Assembly (NCBI RefSeq): GCF_043497005.1
Contig: NZ_JBIEKE010000002.1
Coordinates: 434,001-498,000 of the forward strand
Reading direction: 5' to 3'
Source: Halobacillus_A sp043497005
GTDB lineage: Bacteria > Bacillota > Bacilli > Bacillales > Halobacillaceae
Length of the DNA: 64,000 bases
Part shown: positions 16,949 through 24,449 of the stretch, piece by piece
Layout of the letters: every line of letters starts with the position of its first letter
How positions within the stretch are numbered: position 1 is the stretch's first letter
Program-made: the position numbers and the translations under genes
The notes under the pieces: model-generated
What the model was told of the DNA's origin: nothing
The model's input: only the letters and a program-made list of their open reading frames with translations
Database searches by the model: none

Positions 16949-17545
16949 ATGGCTAGCACTTACTATTGGTATGCATGGGTAGTTTTCGTTATTATTGCGT
17001 TCTTCTTAAATGCGAAATCGAGTAATAAAAACGCATTACTTCTCTTTGTTCTAATTCAAATGATTATGATTACGAACTACATAGAAGGTCAGAGACCATT
17101 TTGGATATCTTTTTTTATTCAGTCTCTTTTTGGTGTTTATTTATGGGCAGAATCCCGGTCAATTTTTCAACATTTATGGCCGATCCTTTTCACCTGCTGC
17201 TGGTCGATCTATCAATTGTTTTTATTAAGTAATCCTGTGTGGTACCTTTTCCCCGGTGTCCAATTAAGCACCTTGCTTTTAGTGGGTATTATTTATTATT
17301 TGGGGTTTTCTTTAAACAGTCAGCTAGGATTATGGATACTCATGAATTCGTTTGGGGTAATTACTTCTTACACAGTGAGCCATGTTTTGTATTTAGATTT
17401 TATGCCTGATTTCATTGAGTTTCATATTACTTTATTTAAAGGGATGATGGCTATATTTACTATAAATGGGATAGCCTATGTTAAGAAAGTTTCAAGGCGC
17501 GTAAAAAGGAAAAAGAAAGGGATGCCTAAAGTTTCATCGTTATAG
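16949..17545 (+). CDS. yphA: Integral membrane protein YphA
   Basis: A 198-residue very hydrophobic protein with about six membrane segments, starting with WYAWVVFVIIAFFLNAKSS, and with a basic C terminus (VKKVSRRVKRKKKG) likely in the cytoplasm. No catalytic motif is seen. Family and position between fni and der match YphA, whose role is unknown. ATG 16949 follows aaggagagg. The gap to der is 186 bases and seems to hold the der promoter. Confidence 0.8.
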   Translation: MASTYYWYAWVVFVIIAFFLNAKSSNKNALLLFVLIQMIMITNYIEGQRPFWISFFIQSLFGVYLWAESRSIFQHLWPILFTCCWSIYQLFLLSNPVWYLFPGVQLSTLLLVGIIYYLGFSLNSQLGLWILMNSFGVITSYTVSHVLYLDFMPDFIEFHITLFKGMMAIFTINGIAYVKKVSRRVKRKKKGMPKVSSL

Positions 17546-17714
17546 TAAACAAAAATTAAATTGTATATGGCTAAGGAATTTGCTAATATAAATAAGTTAG
17601 GTCATTTCTGCTATTCTTTATGGAAGTATGCTTGAACTAGCAGTTCCAAAGAACAGCAGTATTTTTTTATTTGCATGTATAATAGAAATCTCAATAACTG
17701 ATAAATAAGATAGG

Positions 17715-17731
17715 GAAAGGATGATCCTTTC
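17715..17731 (+). promoter_or_regulatory. Perfect small hairpin over the der ribosome binding site
   Basis: GAAAGGAT and ATCCTTTC form an eight-base inverted repeat centred on one base, directly before ATG 17732. In RNA this is a six-pair stem that holds the Shine-Dalgarno bases AAAGG. Confidence 0.5.
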
Positions 17732-19042
17732 ATGCGAAAATCTATAGCAGCCATAGTAGGGCGGCCAAACGTTGGTAAGTCCACTATATTTAATCGATTA
17801 GTAGGAGATCGTATCTCAATCGTTGAAGACACTCCTGGAGTGACAAGAGATCGAATTTACGCTGAGGCTGAGTGGTTAAATACTACGTTTAACTTAATTG
17901 ATACAGGCGGTATTGAATTAGGGGATGAGCCGCTACTAGTTCAAATGAGAGCGCAAGCTCAAGTAGCTATCGATGAAGCTGATGTGATTGTGTTTATGGT
18001 AAATGGAAGAGATGGAATTACAGGAGCCGATGAAGAAGTAGCTAAAATTTTGTTTAAATCTAATAAACCTGTGGTTCTCGCAGTGAATAAAGTAGATAAT
18101 CCAGAGATGAGAGAAGATATTTATGAATTTTATTCTTTAGGATTCGGGGAACCTTATCCAATCTCGGGTACTCATGGTCTCGGTCTAGGAGATATGCTTG
18201 ATGCTGTAATCGAACATTTTCCTGAACGTGAAATTGAAGAAGTTGATGATGATATTGTCCGTTTCAGTTTAATTGGGCGGCCAAATGTTGGTAAATCATC
18301 ACTCGTTAACAGTATTTTAGGTCAAGAGAGAGTAATTGTAAGTGATATTGCCGGTACAACAAGAGATGCCATTGATACGCCTTTCTCAAAAGATGATCGT
18401 GATTTTATTATTATCGATACAGCGGGTATGAGAAAAAGAGGAAAAGTTTACGAGTCTACGGAGAAATACAGCATTATGAGGGCGTTAAAAGCAATTGAAC
18501 GATCAGATGTTGTTTTAAGCTTAATTGATGCGGAGACCGGTATACAAGAACAGGATAAAAAGATTGCCGGGTATGCCCACGAAGCTGGAAAAGCTGTCAT
18601 CATTGTAGTAAATAAATGGGACACTGTAGAATCTAATGAAAAAGCGATGAAGGAATTTGAAGACGATGTGCGCTCTAATTTCCGCTTTTTAGATTACGCG
18701 CCAATAGCCTTTTTGTCGGCAAAAACTAAGAAGAGGACTCACACGCTTCTGCCTAAGGTTATTGAAGCAAGTGAGAATCATGCCCGCAGAGTACAAACAA
18801 ATATTTTAAATGAAGTAATTATGGATGCACTTGCTATGAATCCTGCTCCATCCATCAAAGGACAAAAACTGAAAATTTTTTATGCTACACAAGTGGCGGT
18901 TAAGCCCCCGGCTTTTGTGGTATTTGTTAATGAACCTGAACTTATGCATTTCACGTACGAGCGCTTTCTAGAAAACCGTATAAGAGAAGCGTTTGGATTC
19001 GAAGGAACTCCAATTAAAATTATTGCAAGAAAACGTAGCTAG
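17732..19042 (+). CDS. der: Ribosome biogenesis GTPase Der (EngA)
   Basis: This 436-residue GTPase assists assembly of the 50S ribosomal subunit. Two GTPase domains lie in tandem. G1 motifs are GRPNVGKSTIFNRL (residues 10-23) and GRPNVGKSSLVNSI (about 183-196); G3 motifs are DTGGIE and DTAGMRKR; G4 motifs are NKVD and NKWD. The C-terminal KH-like domain covers about residues 355-436. Length matches B. subtilis EngA, where the gene is essential. gpsA follows 19 bases after the stop, so the two form an operon. The ribosome binding site lies in the small hairpin noted at 17715-17731. Confidence 0.97.
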   Translation: MRKSIAAIVGRPNVGKSTIFNRLVGDRISIVEDTPGVTRDRIYAEAEWLNTTFNLIDTGGIELGDEPLLVQMRAQAQVAIDEADVIVFMVNGRDGITGADEEVAKILFKSNKPVVLAVNKVDNPEMREDIYEFYSLGFGEPYPISGTHGLGLGDMLDAVIEHFPEREIEEVDDDIVRFSLIGRPNVGKSSLVNSILGQERVIVSDIAGTTRDAIDTPFSKDDRDFIIIDTAGMRKRGKVYESTEKYSIMRALKAIERSDVVLSLIDAETGIQEQDKKIAGYAHEAGKAVIIVVNKWDTVESNEKAMKEFEDDVRSNFRFLDYAPIAFLSAKTKKRTHTLLPKVIEASENHARRVQTNILNEVIMDALAMNPAPSIKGQKLKIFYATQVAVKPPAFVVFVNEPELMHFTYERFLENRIREAFGFEGTPIKIIARKRS

Positions 19043-19061
19043 TATGAGAGGAGACTATGAA

Positions 19062-20102
19062 ATGGGTAAAGTAGCAGTTTTAGGTGCGGGAAGCTGGGGT
19101 ACGGCTCTCGCTATTGTATTAGCCGATAATGGAAACGAAGTTCAATTGTGGTCACATCGCGAAGAACACGCTCATGAAATCAACACTACCCATAAAAATG
19201 AAAAATATTTAAGTGGGATTGAAATCCTCGATTCTATTCACGCAAGTTCTGACATGGAAAGTGTGGTACAGGGGGTCGAGCATATCTTGCTTGTTGTACC
19301 TACAAAAGCCATGCGTGAAGTTTGTAAAGAACTGGTGGGGTATTTAACGCAAGAAGTCACCATCACTCATGCCGCCAAAGGTATTGAACCGGAAACTTAC
19401 AAACGTGTTTCGGAGATTATCGCAGAGGAAGTCCCCAAAAAATATTATAAGGATATTGTTGTATTGTCTGGCCCAAGTCATGCGGAAGAGGTAAGCCTTA
19501 AACATCCAACGACGGTTACCGTTTCTTCTCAAAATTTAGAAGTTGCAGCCACAGTTCAAGATCTCTTTATTAATGAAAAGTTCAGGGTTTATACTTCACC
19601 AGATTTGGTGGGGGTTGAACTTGGAGGAGCTTTGAAGAATATTATCGCTCTTGGGGCTGGTATTTCAGATGGACTAGGATTTGGTGACAATGCAAAAGCG
19701 GCACTTATTACTCGTGGGTTAGCAGAGATTGCTAGATTAGGGACGTCTATGGGTGCCAATCCACTAACTTTTTCGGGTTTGACTGGTATAGGCGATCTTA
19801 TCGTTACTTGTACAAGTGCACACAGTCGTAATTGGAGAGCAGGTAATAAACTTGGTAAGGGAGCCGATTTAGATCAAGTCCTTGAAGAGATGGGGATGGT
19901 GGTAGAAGGAGTAAGAACGACGAAAGCAGCCTTCCAGTTATCAAAAAAACAAGAAGTTGACATGCCCATCACGTCTGGAATATACCAGATATTGTTTGAG
20001 GATGCTGATCCCCGCGATGTAGTTACGCAGCTTATGACCCGTATTAGAAGGCATGAAATGGAAGATCTAACAAATATCCTTGATGATCAAATGAATAACT
20101 AA
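19062..20102 (+). CDS. gpsA: Glycerol-3-phosphate dehydrogenase [NAD(P)+]
   Basis: A 346-residue cytoplasmic enzyme that reduces dihydroxyacetone phosphate to sn-glycerol 3-phosphate for membrane lipids. The nucleotide site is at the N terminus (VAVLGAGSWGTALAIVLADNG). The catalytic lysine lies in VELGGALKNIIALGAGISDGLG (about residues 183-203), and LTGIGDLIVTCTS and GMVVEGVRT are family motifs. ATG 19062 follows gagaggaga; an upstream in-frame extension overlaps der. No intrinsic terminator with a T tract follows; instead the hairpin at 20112-20152 covers the next gene's ribosome binding site. Confidence 0.96.
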   Translation: MGKVAVLGAGSWGTALAIVLADNGNEVQLWSHREEHAHEINTTHKNEKYLSGIEILDSIHASSDMESVVQGVEHILLVVPTKAMREVCKELVGYLTQEVTITHAAKGIEPETYKRVSEIIAEEVPKKYYKDIVVLSGPSHAEEVSLKHPTTVTVSSQNLEVAATVQDLFINEKFRVYTSPDLVGVELGGALKNIIALGAGISDGLGFGDNAKAALITRGLAEIARLGTSMGANPLTFSGLTGIGDLIVTCTSAHSRNWRAGNKLGKGADLDQVLEEMGMVVEGVRTTKAAFQLSKKQEVDMPITSGIYQILFEDADPRDVVTQLMTRIRRHEMEDLTNILDDQMNN

Positions 20103-20152
20103 CACATTATTCTCCTCGTGCATATACTACCAAGAACAAAATGCGCGAGGAG
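20101..20152 (+). promoter_or_regulatory. SigmaK-type promoter inside a Shine-Dalgarno-sequestering hairpin, upstream of spoVIF
   Basis: Promoter: AACA (20101-20104), a 16-base spacer, and CATATACTA (20121-20129), a full match to the SigmaK -10 pattern CATAnnnTA. Hairpin: CTCCTCGTGCAT (20112-20123) pairs with ATGCGCGAGGAG (20141-20152), twelve pairs with one G-U. The right arm contains the ribosome binding site of spoVIF. A start site about seven bases after the -10 box lies in the loop, so SigmaK transcripts would lack the left arm while gpsA read-through would carry both. Confidence 0.6.
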
Positions 20153-20162
20153 GTAATTGGTA

Positions 20163-20423
20163 GTGAGTAATTTTCAAAAAAACATTTTTGATCATTTGCA
20201 AAATAAAGCTAATATTAACCCAGAGGACGTATATCAAGTAGCTGATTCAGTAAAAAATGCGGACTTTAGCGATGAAAAAGTGGTAAGGCGCTTAGTAAAA
20301 CAACTAGCTCGTGTTGCTAATAAGCCTGTTTCGAAACAAAAAGAGGATAAAATTGTTGAGGCCATTGTAAATCAAAATATACCTTTGGATATGAATACTT
20401 TAAGTAAATATTTTAAAGGTTAA
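20163..20423 (+). CDS. Stage VI sporulation protein F-like
   Basis: An 86-residue, mostly helical, charged protein (NFQKNIFDHLQNKANINPED) of the SpoVIF (YjcC) family, which in B. subtilis is a mother-cell protein needed for proper coat assembly and spore resistance. I chose GTG 20163, nine bases after aggagg; TTG 20157 is only three bases from it. It follows gpsA by 60 bases, with a SigmaK-type promoter in the gap, which fits late mother-cell expression. Family assignment is from general sequence pattern; B. subtilis spoVIF lies elsewhere, so this could be a paralogue. Confidence 0.75.
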   Translation: MSNFQKNIFDHLQNKANINPEDVYQVADSVKNADFSDEKVVRRLVKQLARVANKPVSKQKEDKIVEAIVNQNIPLDMNTLSKYFKG

Positions 20424-20445
20424 CCATATGTAGGCGTTTTAAGGA

Positions 20446-20474
20446 GACAGTCCTCCAAAATTGCGCATACTATA
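20446..20474 (+). promoter_or_regulatory. Second SigmaK-like box pair after spoVIF
   Basis: GACA (20446-20449), 16 bases, CATACTATA (20466-20474) matches the SigmaK pattern. The next terminator ends at about 20554, so a transcript from here would be about 70 bases and encode no recognisable protein. Confidence 0.35.
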
Positions 20475-20522
20475 ATCCGTAGCAATTAATACGTATGAGC
20501 TATTAACGGGAATTATTTAGTC

Positions 20523-20554
20523 AACCGGGGCAATCAAGCTCCGGATTTTTTTTG
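20523..20554 (+). terminator. Intrinsic terminator after spoVIF
   Basis: CCGGGGC pairs with GCTCCGG (one G-T) around a six-base loop, followed by eight T. It separates spoVIF from yphE. TGG-TATAAT at 20577-20585 downstream looks like an extended -10 promoter for yphE. Confidence 0.85.
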
Positions 20555-20621
20555 ACTTCTTAAGAAAGGACACCTATGGTATAATACCATCGTGTTCATT
20601 GGGAATTTAGGAGGAAGTTTT

Positions 20622-20819
20622 ATGTCAGTAGCAATGCTGAAAATGTACATATCTTTTGCAGGAATCATCTCGTTATTTCTTGCAACCGGTTTGATTTATC
20701 TCAGCCGTTTTAAATTATCAGGTATTGTATCAATTATAACCGCTGTATTTGCATATCTATTTATGATCTTTGGCGGCCTGGTTATACTGTACATCGTATT
20801 TAGCGGGCCGACAGGCTAG
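20622..20819 (+). CDS. yphE: DUF2768 membrane protein YphE
   Basis: A 65-residue protein with two membrane segments (about residues 9-30 and 36-58) and a short loop RFKLSG between them. It ends in VLYIVFSGP-type residues, like B. subtilis YphE (DUF2768). ATG 20622 has taggagga upstream. The yphF gene starts 13 bases after the stop, so they form an operon. Its molecular function is unknown. Confidence 0.82.
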   Translation: MSVAMLKMYISFAGIISLFLATGLIYLSRFKLSGIVSIITAVFAYLFMIFGGLVILYIVFSGPTG

Positions 20820-20832
20820 AAGGAGGATCATC

Positions 20833-21552
20833 ATGAATTTGCTGAAATGGGTGAGTATCCCTCTGCTATTGTTTGTACTAAGTGGATGTCTTTATCCAGA
20901 ATCAGAATTAAACAAGAATAGTGCGACAAACCAAGAACAGCTAGAATCGGTACAAGCGTCTGTGATACAATTCCAGGAACAAGAGTCCGGGCTGCTTCCT
21001 ATTAAGACCAGAGAAGAAGATACCCCCCCTTTTTTGAAGTATCCTGTGGACTTTTCTAAGCTTCGAGAACGCGGATTGATCGGAGAAGCTCCTGGTAATT
21101 CGTTTGAAAATGGCGGACATTATCAATACATTATTGTTCACCCAGATGAGAAGCCGACTGTAAAAGTAGTTGATTTACGGTTGACGGAAGCTTTACGTTC
21201 TCTGCAATTAAAAGTGGATTTCTACGAAAATGAGAATGAATACCCACCCCTTAATAATAAAGTGGCTAAAAATGTTTACGATCTGAAATATGAAGAGATG
21301 GGGCTTGAAAGTCCGCCTACAGTGGACAGCCCCTATTCTGATCAGCAGCTTCCTGTTTATATTAATGAACGGGGGGAGCTTCTTGTTGATTACCGTAAAG
21401 AATTATATCAATTATTAGATCAAGAAGAGCACTCTTACGACGAAGGTGATGACATCCGTTATTTATTAACTGATCATACACCGTTTGCTCCTGCATATTC
21501 TCCTGCTTATACAATTGAAGACGGGGAACCTGTGTTTAAGACATCTGAGTAA
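20833..21552 (+). CDS. yphF: Lipoprotein YphF
   Basis: A 239-residue predicted lipoprotein. The signal peptide (MNLLKWVSIPLLLFVLSG) ends in the lipobox LSGC, so the mature protein should be lipid-anchored at Cys 19 outside the membrane. The rest is acidic and soluble, with no recognised catalytic motif. ATG 20833 follows an excellent aaggagg. Order yphE-yphF-spoIVA is as in B. subtilis. Function unknown. Confidence 0.85.
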   Translation: MNLLKWVSIPLLLFVLSGCLYPESELNKNSATNQEQLESVQASVIQFQEQESGLLPIKTREEDTPPFLKYPVDFSKLRERGLIGEAPGNSFENGGHYQYIIVHPDEKPTVKVVDLRLTEALRSLQLKVDFYENENEYPPLNNKVAKNVYDLKYEEMGLESPPTVDSPYSDQQLPVYINERGELLVDYRKELYQLLDQEEHSYDEGDDIRYLLTDHTPFAPAYSPAYTIEDGEPVFKTSE

Positions 21553-21582
21553 TATTTAGCAAGGTTTGTAAAAGAATTTTCA

Positions 21583-21622
21583 GCTTGGAGAGATACATTA
21601 AGTTTCTCTCCAAGCATTTTTT
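21583..21622 (+). terminator. Intrinsic terminator of yphE-yphF
   Basis: GCTTGGAGAGA pairs perfectly with TCTCTCCAAGC, followed by a T-rich tract. The roughly 190 bases between it and the spoIVA promoter hold no gene or further structure that I can see. Confidence 0.9.
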
Positions 21623-21812
21623 GTCTCATCATTTATACACTTGGTGTAATAGGTAGAGAAAATGGTTTGAGAGTAGTATTCATAATAAAAGTGATGACTT
21701 CTGGGCGCGGGTAGGAGCAAGATATCGCAAATAAAGGAAGGTTTCCCTCCCTACAAAAAGCGTAGTTTTTTTATTAGGACTTTAGCAAACTTAGATTACT
21801 TCACGAAATCAA

Positions 21813-21842
21813 GCATAATTCATTATGGTCATGTCATAGAAT
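21813..21842 (+). promoter_or_regulatory. Candidate SigmaE promoter of spoIVA
   Basis: GCATAATT (21813-21820), 14 bases, and CATAGAAT (21835-21842) resemble the SigmaE boxes. The coding start is 50 bases downstream. SpoIVA is a classic SigmaE mother-cell gene in B. subtilis. Confidence 0.5.
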
Positions 21843-21891
21843 GAGAGTGTCCAAGCTTGTAATTTGTGAAATTTATCTGGGAGGGGATCTT

Positions 21892-23370
21892 TTGGAAAAG
21901 GTTGATATTTTCAGTGATATCTCCAAGCGCACGAATGGAGATATTTATCTGGGAGTTGTAGGTGCTGTTCGTACAGGGAAATCTACATTTATAAAAAAGT
22001 TCATGGAACTCGTTGTTATTCCACATATGGAAGATGATTCTGAAAGAGAAAGAGCGATGGACGAACTGCCACAAAGTGCGGCAGGTAAAACAATTATGAC
22101 CACAGAACCTAAATTTGTTCCTAATCAAGCAGCTAACATTCAATTTGATGAGCATCTAGATGTTCGTGTTCGTATGGTTGATTGTGTGGGGTATGCCGTG
22201 AAGGGTGCTGTAGGATATGAAGATGAAAGTGGTCCGCGAATGATTCACACCCCATGGTATGAGGAAGCAATCCCGTTTCACGAAGCAGCAGAAATTGGAA
22301 CTCAAAAGGTAATTCAAGAACATTCTACGATCGGTATTGTAGTGACAACTGACGGTACAATCGGTGAAATTTCTCGTGAAGATTATGTAGAAGCTGAAGA
22401 AAAAGTAGTGGAAGAGCTTAGAGAAGTAGGTAAACCATTTATTATGGTGGTGAATTCAGCACAGCCGCATAGCGATCGAACTGAAAGATTAAAAAATCAA
22501 CTTCAAGAGAAATATGATATTCCCGTCCTTGCCTTATCTGTAGAAAGTATGAGAGAACAAGATGTACACAGCGTCTTACGGGAAGCACTTTTTGAGTTTC
22601 CAGTACTTGAAGTTAACGTAAATCTGCCTAGCTGGGTAATGGTTCTTGATTCACGTCACTGGCTAAGGAAGCACCTGCAGACAGCCATAGAGGAGACGGT
22701 TCAAGATATTAAACGCTTACGTGATGTTGATCATGTGATTGGCAACTTTGAACAATATGAGCATATTACAGGGGCTCATATTTCGGGTATGGACCTTGGG
22801 GAAGGCATTGCAGAAATTGACTTACAAGCTCCTGACTATTTGTATGATCATATTTTAAAAGAAATTGTAGGCGAAGAAATCAGAGGGAAAGACCATCTCC
22901 TCGAAATAATGCAGGATTTTTCACATGCGAAGCGGGAGTATGATGTAGTAGCAGACGCCTTGCAAATGGTGAAGCAAACCGGCTATGGCATAGCAGCACC
23001 TTCGCTGGAGGATATGGCACTAGATGAACCCGAGATTATTCGTCAAGGCTCTCGATTTGGTGTCAGATTAAAAGCTGTAGCTCCTTCTATTCATATGGTA
23101 AAGGTTGATGTTCAATCAGAATTTTCTCCAATCATTGGCACTGAAAAGCAAAGTGAAGAACTTGTGCGTTATTTAATGCAGGACTTTGAAGAAGATCCAT
23201 TATCTATTTGGAATTCAGATATTTTCGGTCGTTCATTGAGTTCTATTGTCAGGGAAGGAATTCAAGCTAAGCTTTCCTTAATGCCAGAAAATGCACGATA
23301 CAAATTAAAAGAAACGCTGGAAAGAATCATCAACGAAGGATCCGGCGGAATGATTGCCATCATCTTATAA
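21892..23370 (+). CDS. spoIVA: Stage IV sporulation protein A, spore-coat morphogenetic ATPase
   Basis: With TTG 21892 as start (strong gggagggg six bases upstream) the protein is 492 residues, exactly the B. subtilis length. It has the N-terminal GTPase-like domain with Walker A GAVRTGKSTFIKKF (about residues 22-35), DCVGYAVKGA as Walker B region and VNSAQP. The C-terminal part (ending GSGGMIAIIL) is the SpoVM-binding, membrane-anchoring region. SpoIVA uses ATP hydrolysis to polymerise around the forespore as the basement layer of the coat. It is expressed in the mother cell. Confidence 0.97.
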   Translation: MEKVDIFSDISKRTNGDIYLGVVGAVRTGKSTFIKKFMELVVIPHMEDDSERERAMDELPQSAAGKTIMTTEPKFVPNQAANIQFDEHLDVRVRMVDCVGYAVKGAVGYEDESGPRMIHTPWYEEAIPFHEAAEIGTQKVIQEHSTIGIVVTTDGTIGEISREDYVEAEEKVVEELREVGKPFIMVVNSAQPHSDRTERLKNQLQEKYDIPVLALSVESMREQDVHSVLREALFEFPVLEVNVNLPSWVMVLDSRHWLRKHLQTAIEETVQDIKRLRDVDHVIGNFEQYEHITGAHISGMDLGEGIAEIDLQAPDYLYDHILKEIVGEEIRGKDHLLEIMQDFSHAKREYDVVADALQMVKQTGYGIAAPSLEDMALDEPEIIRQGSRFGVRLKAVAPSIHMVKVDVQSEFSPIIGTEKQSEELVRYLMQDFEEDPLSIWNSDIFGRSLSSIVREGIQAKLSLMPENARYKLKETLERIINEGSGGMIAIIL

Positions 23371-23401
23371 CGGCTCCTAAAAGGGCCGTTTTGATTTTTT
23401 T
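23371..23401 (+). terminator. Intrinsic terminator of spoIVA
   Basis: ACGGCTCC-type stem with GGCCGTTTT directly after the stop codon, followed by a long T-rich tract. Confidence 0.8.
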
Positions 23402-23471
23402 TAGAAAAATAAATTAAAGTTTTTCTGGGTATGTTTATGTAAACTAAATAAAAAGAGAAATTTAAGTAATT

Positions 23472-23515
23472 AAAGCGTCGAAACCTTGATATATCAAGGT
23501 TTCGGCGCTTTTTAT
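23472..23515. terminator. Very long perfect hairpin, second terminator between spoIVA and hbs
   Basis: Bases 23472-23490 pair with 23493-23511 (19 pairs, one G-T; core CGAAACCTTGAT), followed by TTTTTATT. It lies 70 bases after the spoIVA terminator, and the A/T-rich stretch between them encodes nothing that I recognise. Confidence 0.75.
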
Positions 23516-23606
23516 TAAAACGAGATGTTTATCGTAATAAGACATGGATTACTTCCGAAAATGGGAAGGAATCGCTAGAAATAGGCATTCTTAAAAGTTT
23601 TCTCTA

Positions 23607-23635
23607 TTGAATTTCCTTACAAAGTCGTTTAATAT
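23607..23635 (+). promoter_or_regulatory. SigmaA-type promoter of hbs
   Basis: TTGAAT (23607-23612), 17 bases, and TAATAT (23630-23635). The predicted leader to ATG 23728 is about 86 bases. Confidence 0.6.
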
Positions 23636-23727
23636 AAGGCTTGTCATCACATGTTGATGGCTTATGAGGCACTTTAAGTGGAAATAATCACTTAAAAGAC
23701 CAACCTTCTTGGAAGGAGGTGAATGTC

Positions 23728-24000
23728 ATGAACAAGACAGACCTGATCAATGCAGTTTCTGAGAAAGCTGAGCTTTCTAAAAAAGACGCAACTCAAGCGG
23801 TTGATTCTGTATTCGAATCTATCATGGATTCACTAAAAGATGGTGAGAAAGTACAATTGATTGGATTCGGTAACTTTGAAGTACGTGAACGTGCGGCTCG
23901 TAAAGGCCGTAACCCACAAACAGGTGAAGAGATTGAAATCTCTGCAAGCAAAGTTCCTGCTTTCAAACCTGGTAAAGCCCTAAAAGATGCTGTTAAATAA
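23728..24000 (+). CDS. hbs: DNA-binding protein HU
   Basis: A 90-residue nucleoid protein. It has the classic HU layout: helical base (MNKTDLINAVSEKAELSKKD), the GFGNFEVRERAARKGRNPQTG beta arm around residues 45-65 that inserts in the DNA minor groove, and the ending ASKVPAFKPGKALKDAVK. ATG 23728 is eight bases after aaggagg. The gene is a single transcription unit with a long leader and a strong terminator. Order spoIVA-hbs-mtr matches B. subtilis. Confidence 0.98.
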   Translation: MNKTDLINAVSEKAELSKKDATQAVDSVFESIMDSLKDGEKVQLIGFGNFEVRERAARKGRNPQTGEEIEISASKVPAFKPGKALKDAVK

Positions 24001-24016
24001 TAGCTACATAGGGCTC

Positions 24017-24047
24017 AAGGGGTGCTTTTTAAAAGCACCCCTTTTTC
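24017..24047 (+). terminator. Intrinsic terminator of hbs
   Basis: AAGGGGTGCTTTT pairs perfectly with AAAAGCACCCCTT and continues as TTT. Confidence 0.92.
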
Positions 24048-24123
24048 AATGGTAAATAAGTAGAATTTTTGACATAATAAAGGGAGTAAGAGATAGTTAA
24101 GATAATGGAAAGGAGTTCTTATT

Positions 24124-24348
24124 ATGGCTGCATCAGAGAATGATTTCTTTGTTATTAAAGCTTTAGAAGATGGAGTGAACGTTATTGGTTTAACACGTGG
24201 TACTGACACACGATTTCATCACTCAGAAAAATTAGATCGAAATGAAGTCATGATTGCTCAGTTTACTGAACATACATCTGCCGTAAAGGTTAGGGGAAAA
24301 GCCGTGATTCAGACCAGCCATGGCGAAATGAAAAATGAAGCAGAGTAA
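24124..24348 (+). CDS. mtrB: Tryptophan RNA-binding attenuator protein TRAP
   Basis: A 74-residue beta protein that forms an 11-mer ring. Tryptophan bound between subunits lets it wrap (G/U)AG repeats in trp mRNA leaders. The sequence has the family core DFFVIKALEDGVNVIGLTRG, then HHSEKLDRNEVMIAQFTEHT and VRGKAVIQTSHG, which include the lysine and glutamate residues that contact RNA. In B. subtilis it follows mtrA (folE) in one operon; here no folE is found between hbs and mtrB. The trp genes are also missing from the aro cluster downstream, so its targets are outside the window. Confidence 0.95.
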   Translation: MAASENDFFVIKALEDGVNVIGLTRGTDTRFHHSEKLDRNEVMIAQFTEHTSAVKVRGKAVIQTSHGEMKNEAE

Positions 24349-24449
24349 GCGGCTCTGCTGAATACATAACATACTACGCATTAAGCATTTCTTTATGCTA
24401 TAATAATTGTATTTTAGACGTGCAGAAGAAAGGGATTAGGTGATGAAAG

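Noticed and set aside
18993..19061. Longer N terminus for GpsA overlapping der
   Set aside because: The nucleotide-binding motif must start at the N terminus, and ATG 19062 has the ribosome binding site.
24078..24100. GAG/TAG triplets upstream of mtrB that could be a TRAP autoregulatory site
   Set aside because: Only three or four triplets with uneven spacing, overlapping the likely -10 region; TRAP sites usually have about eleven.
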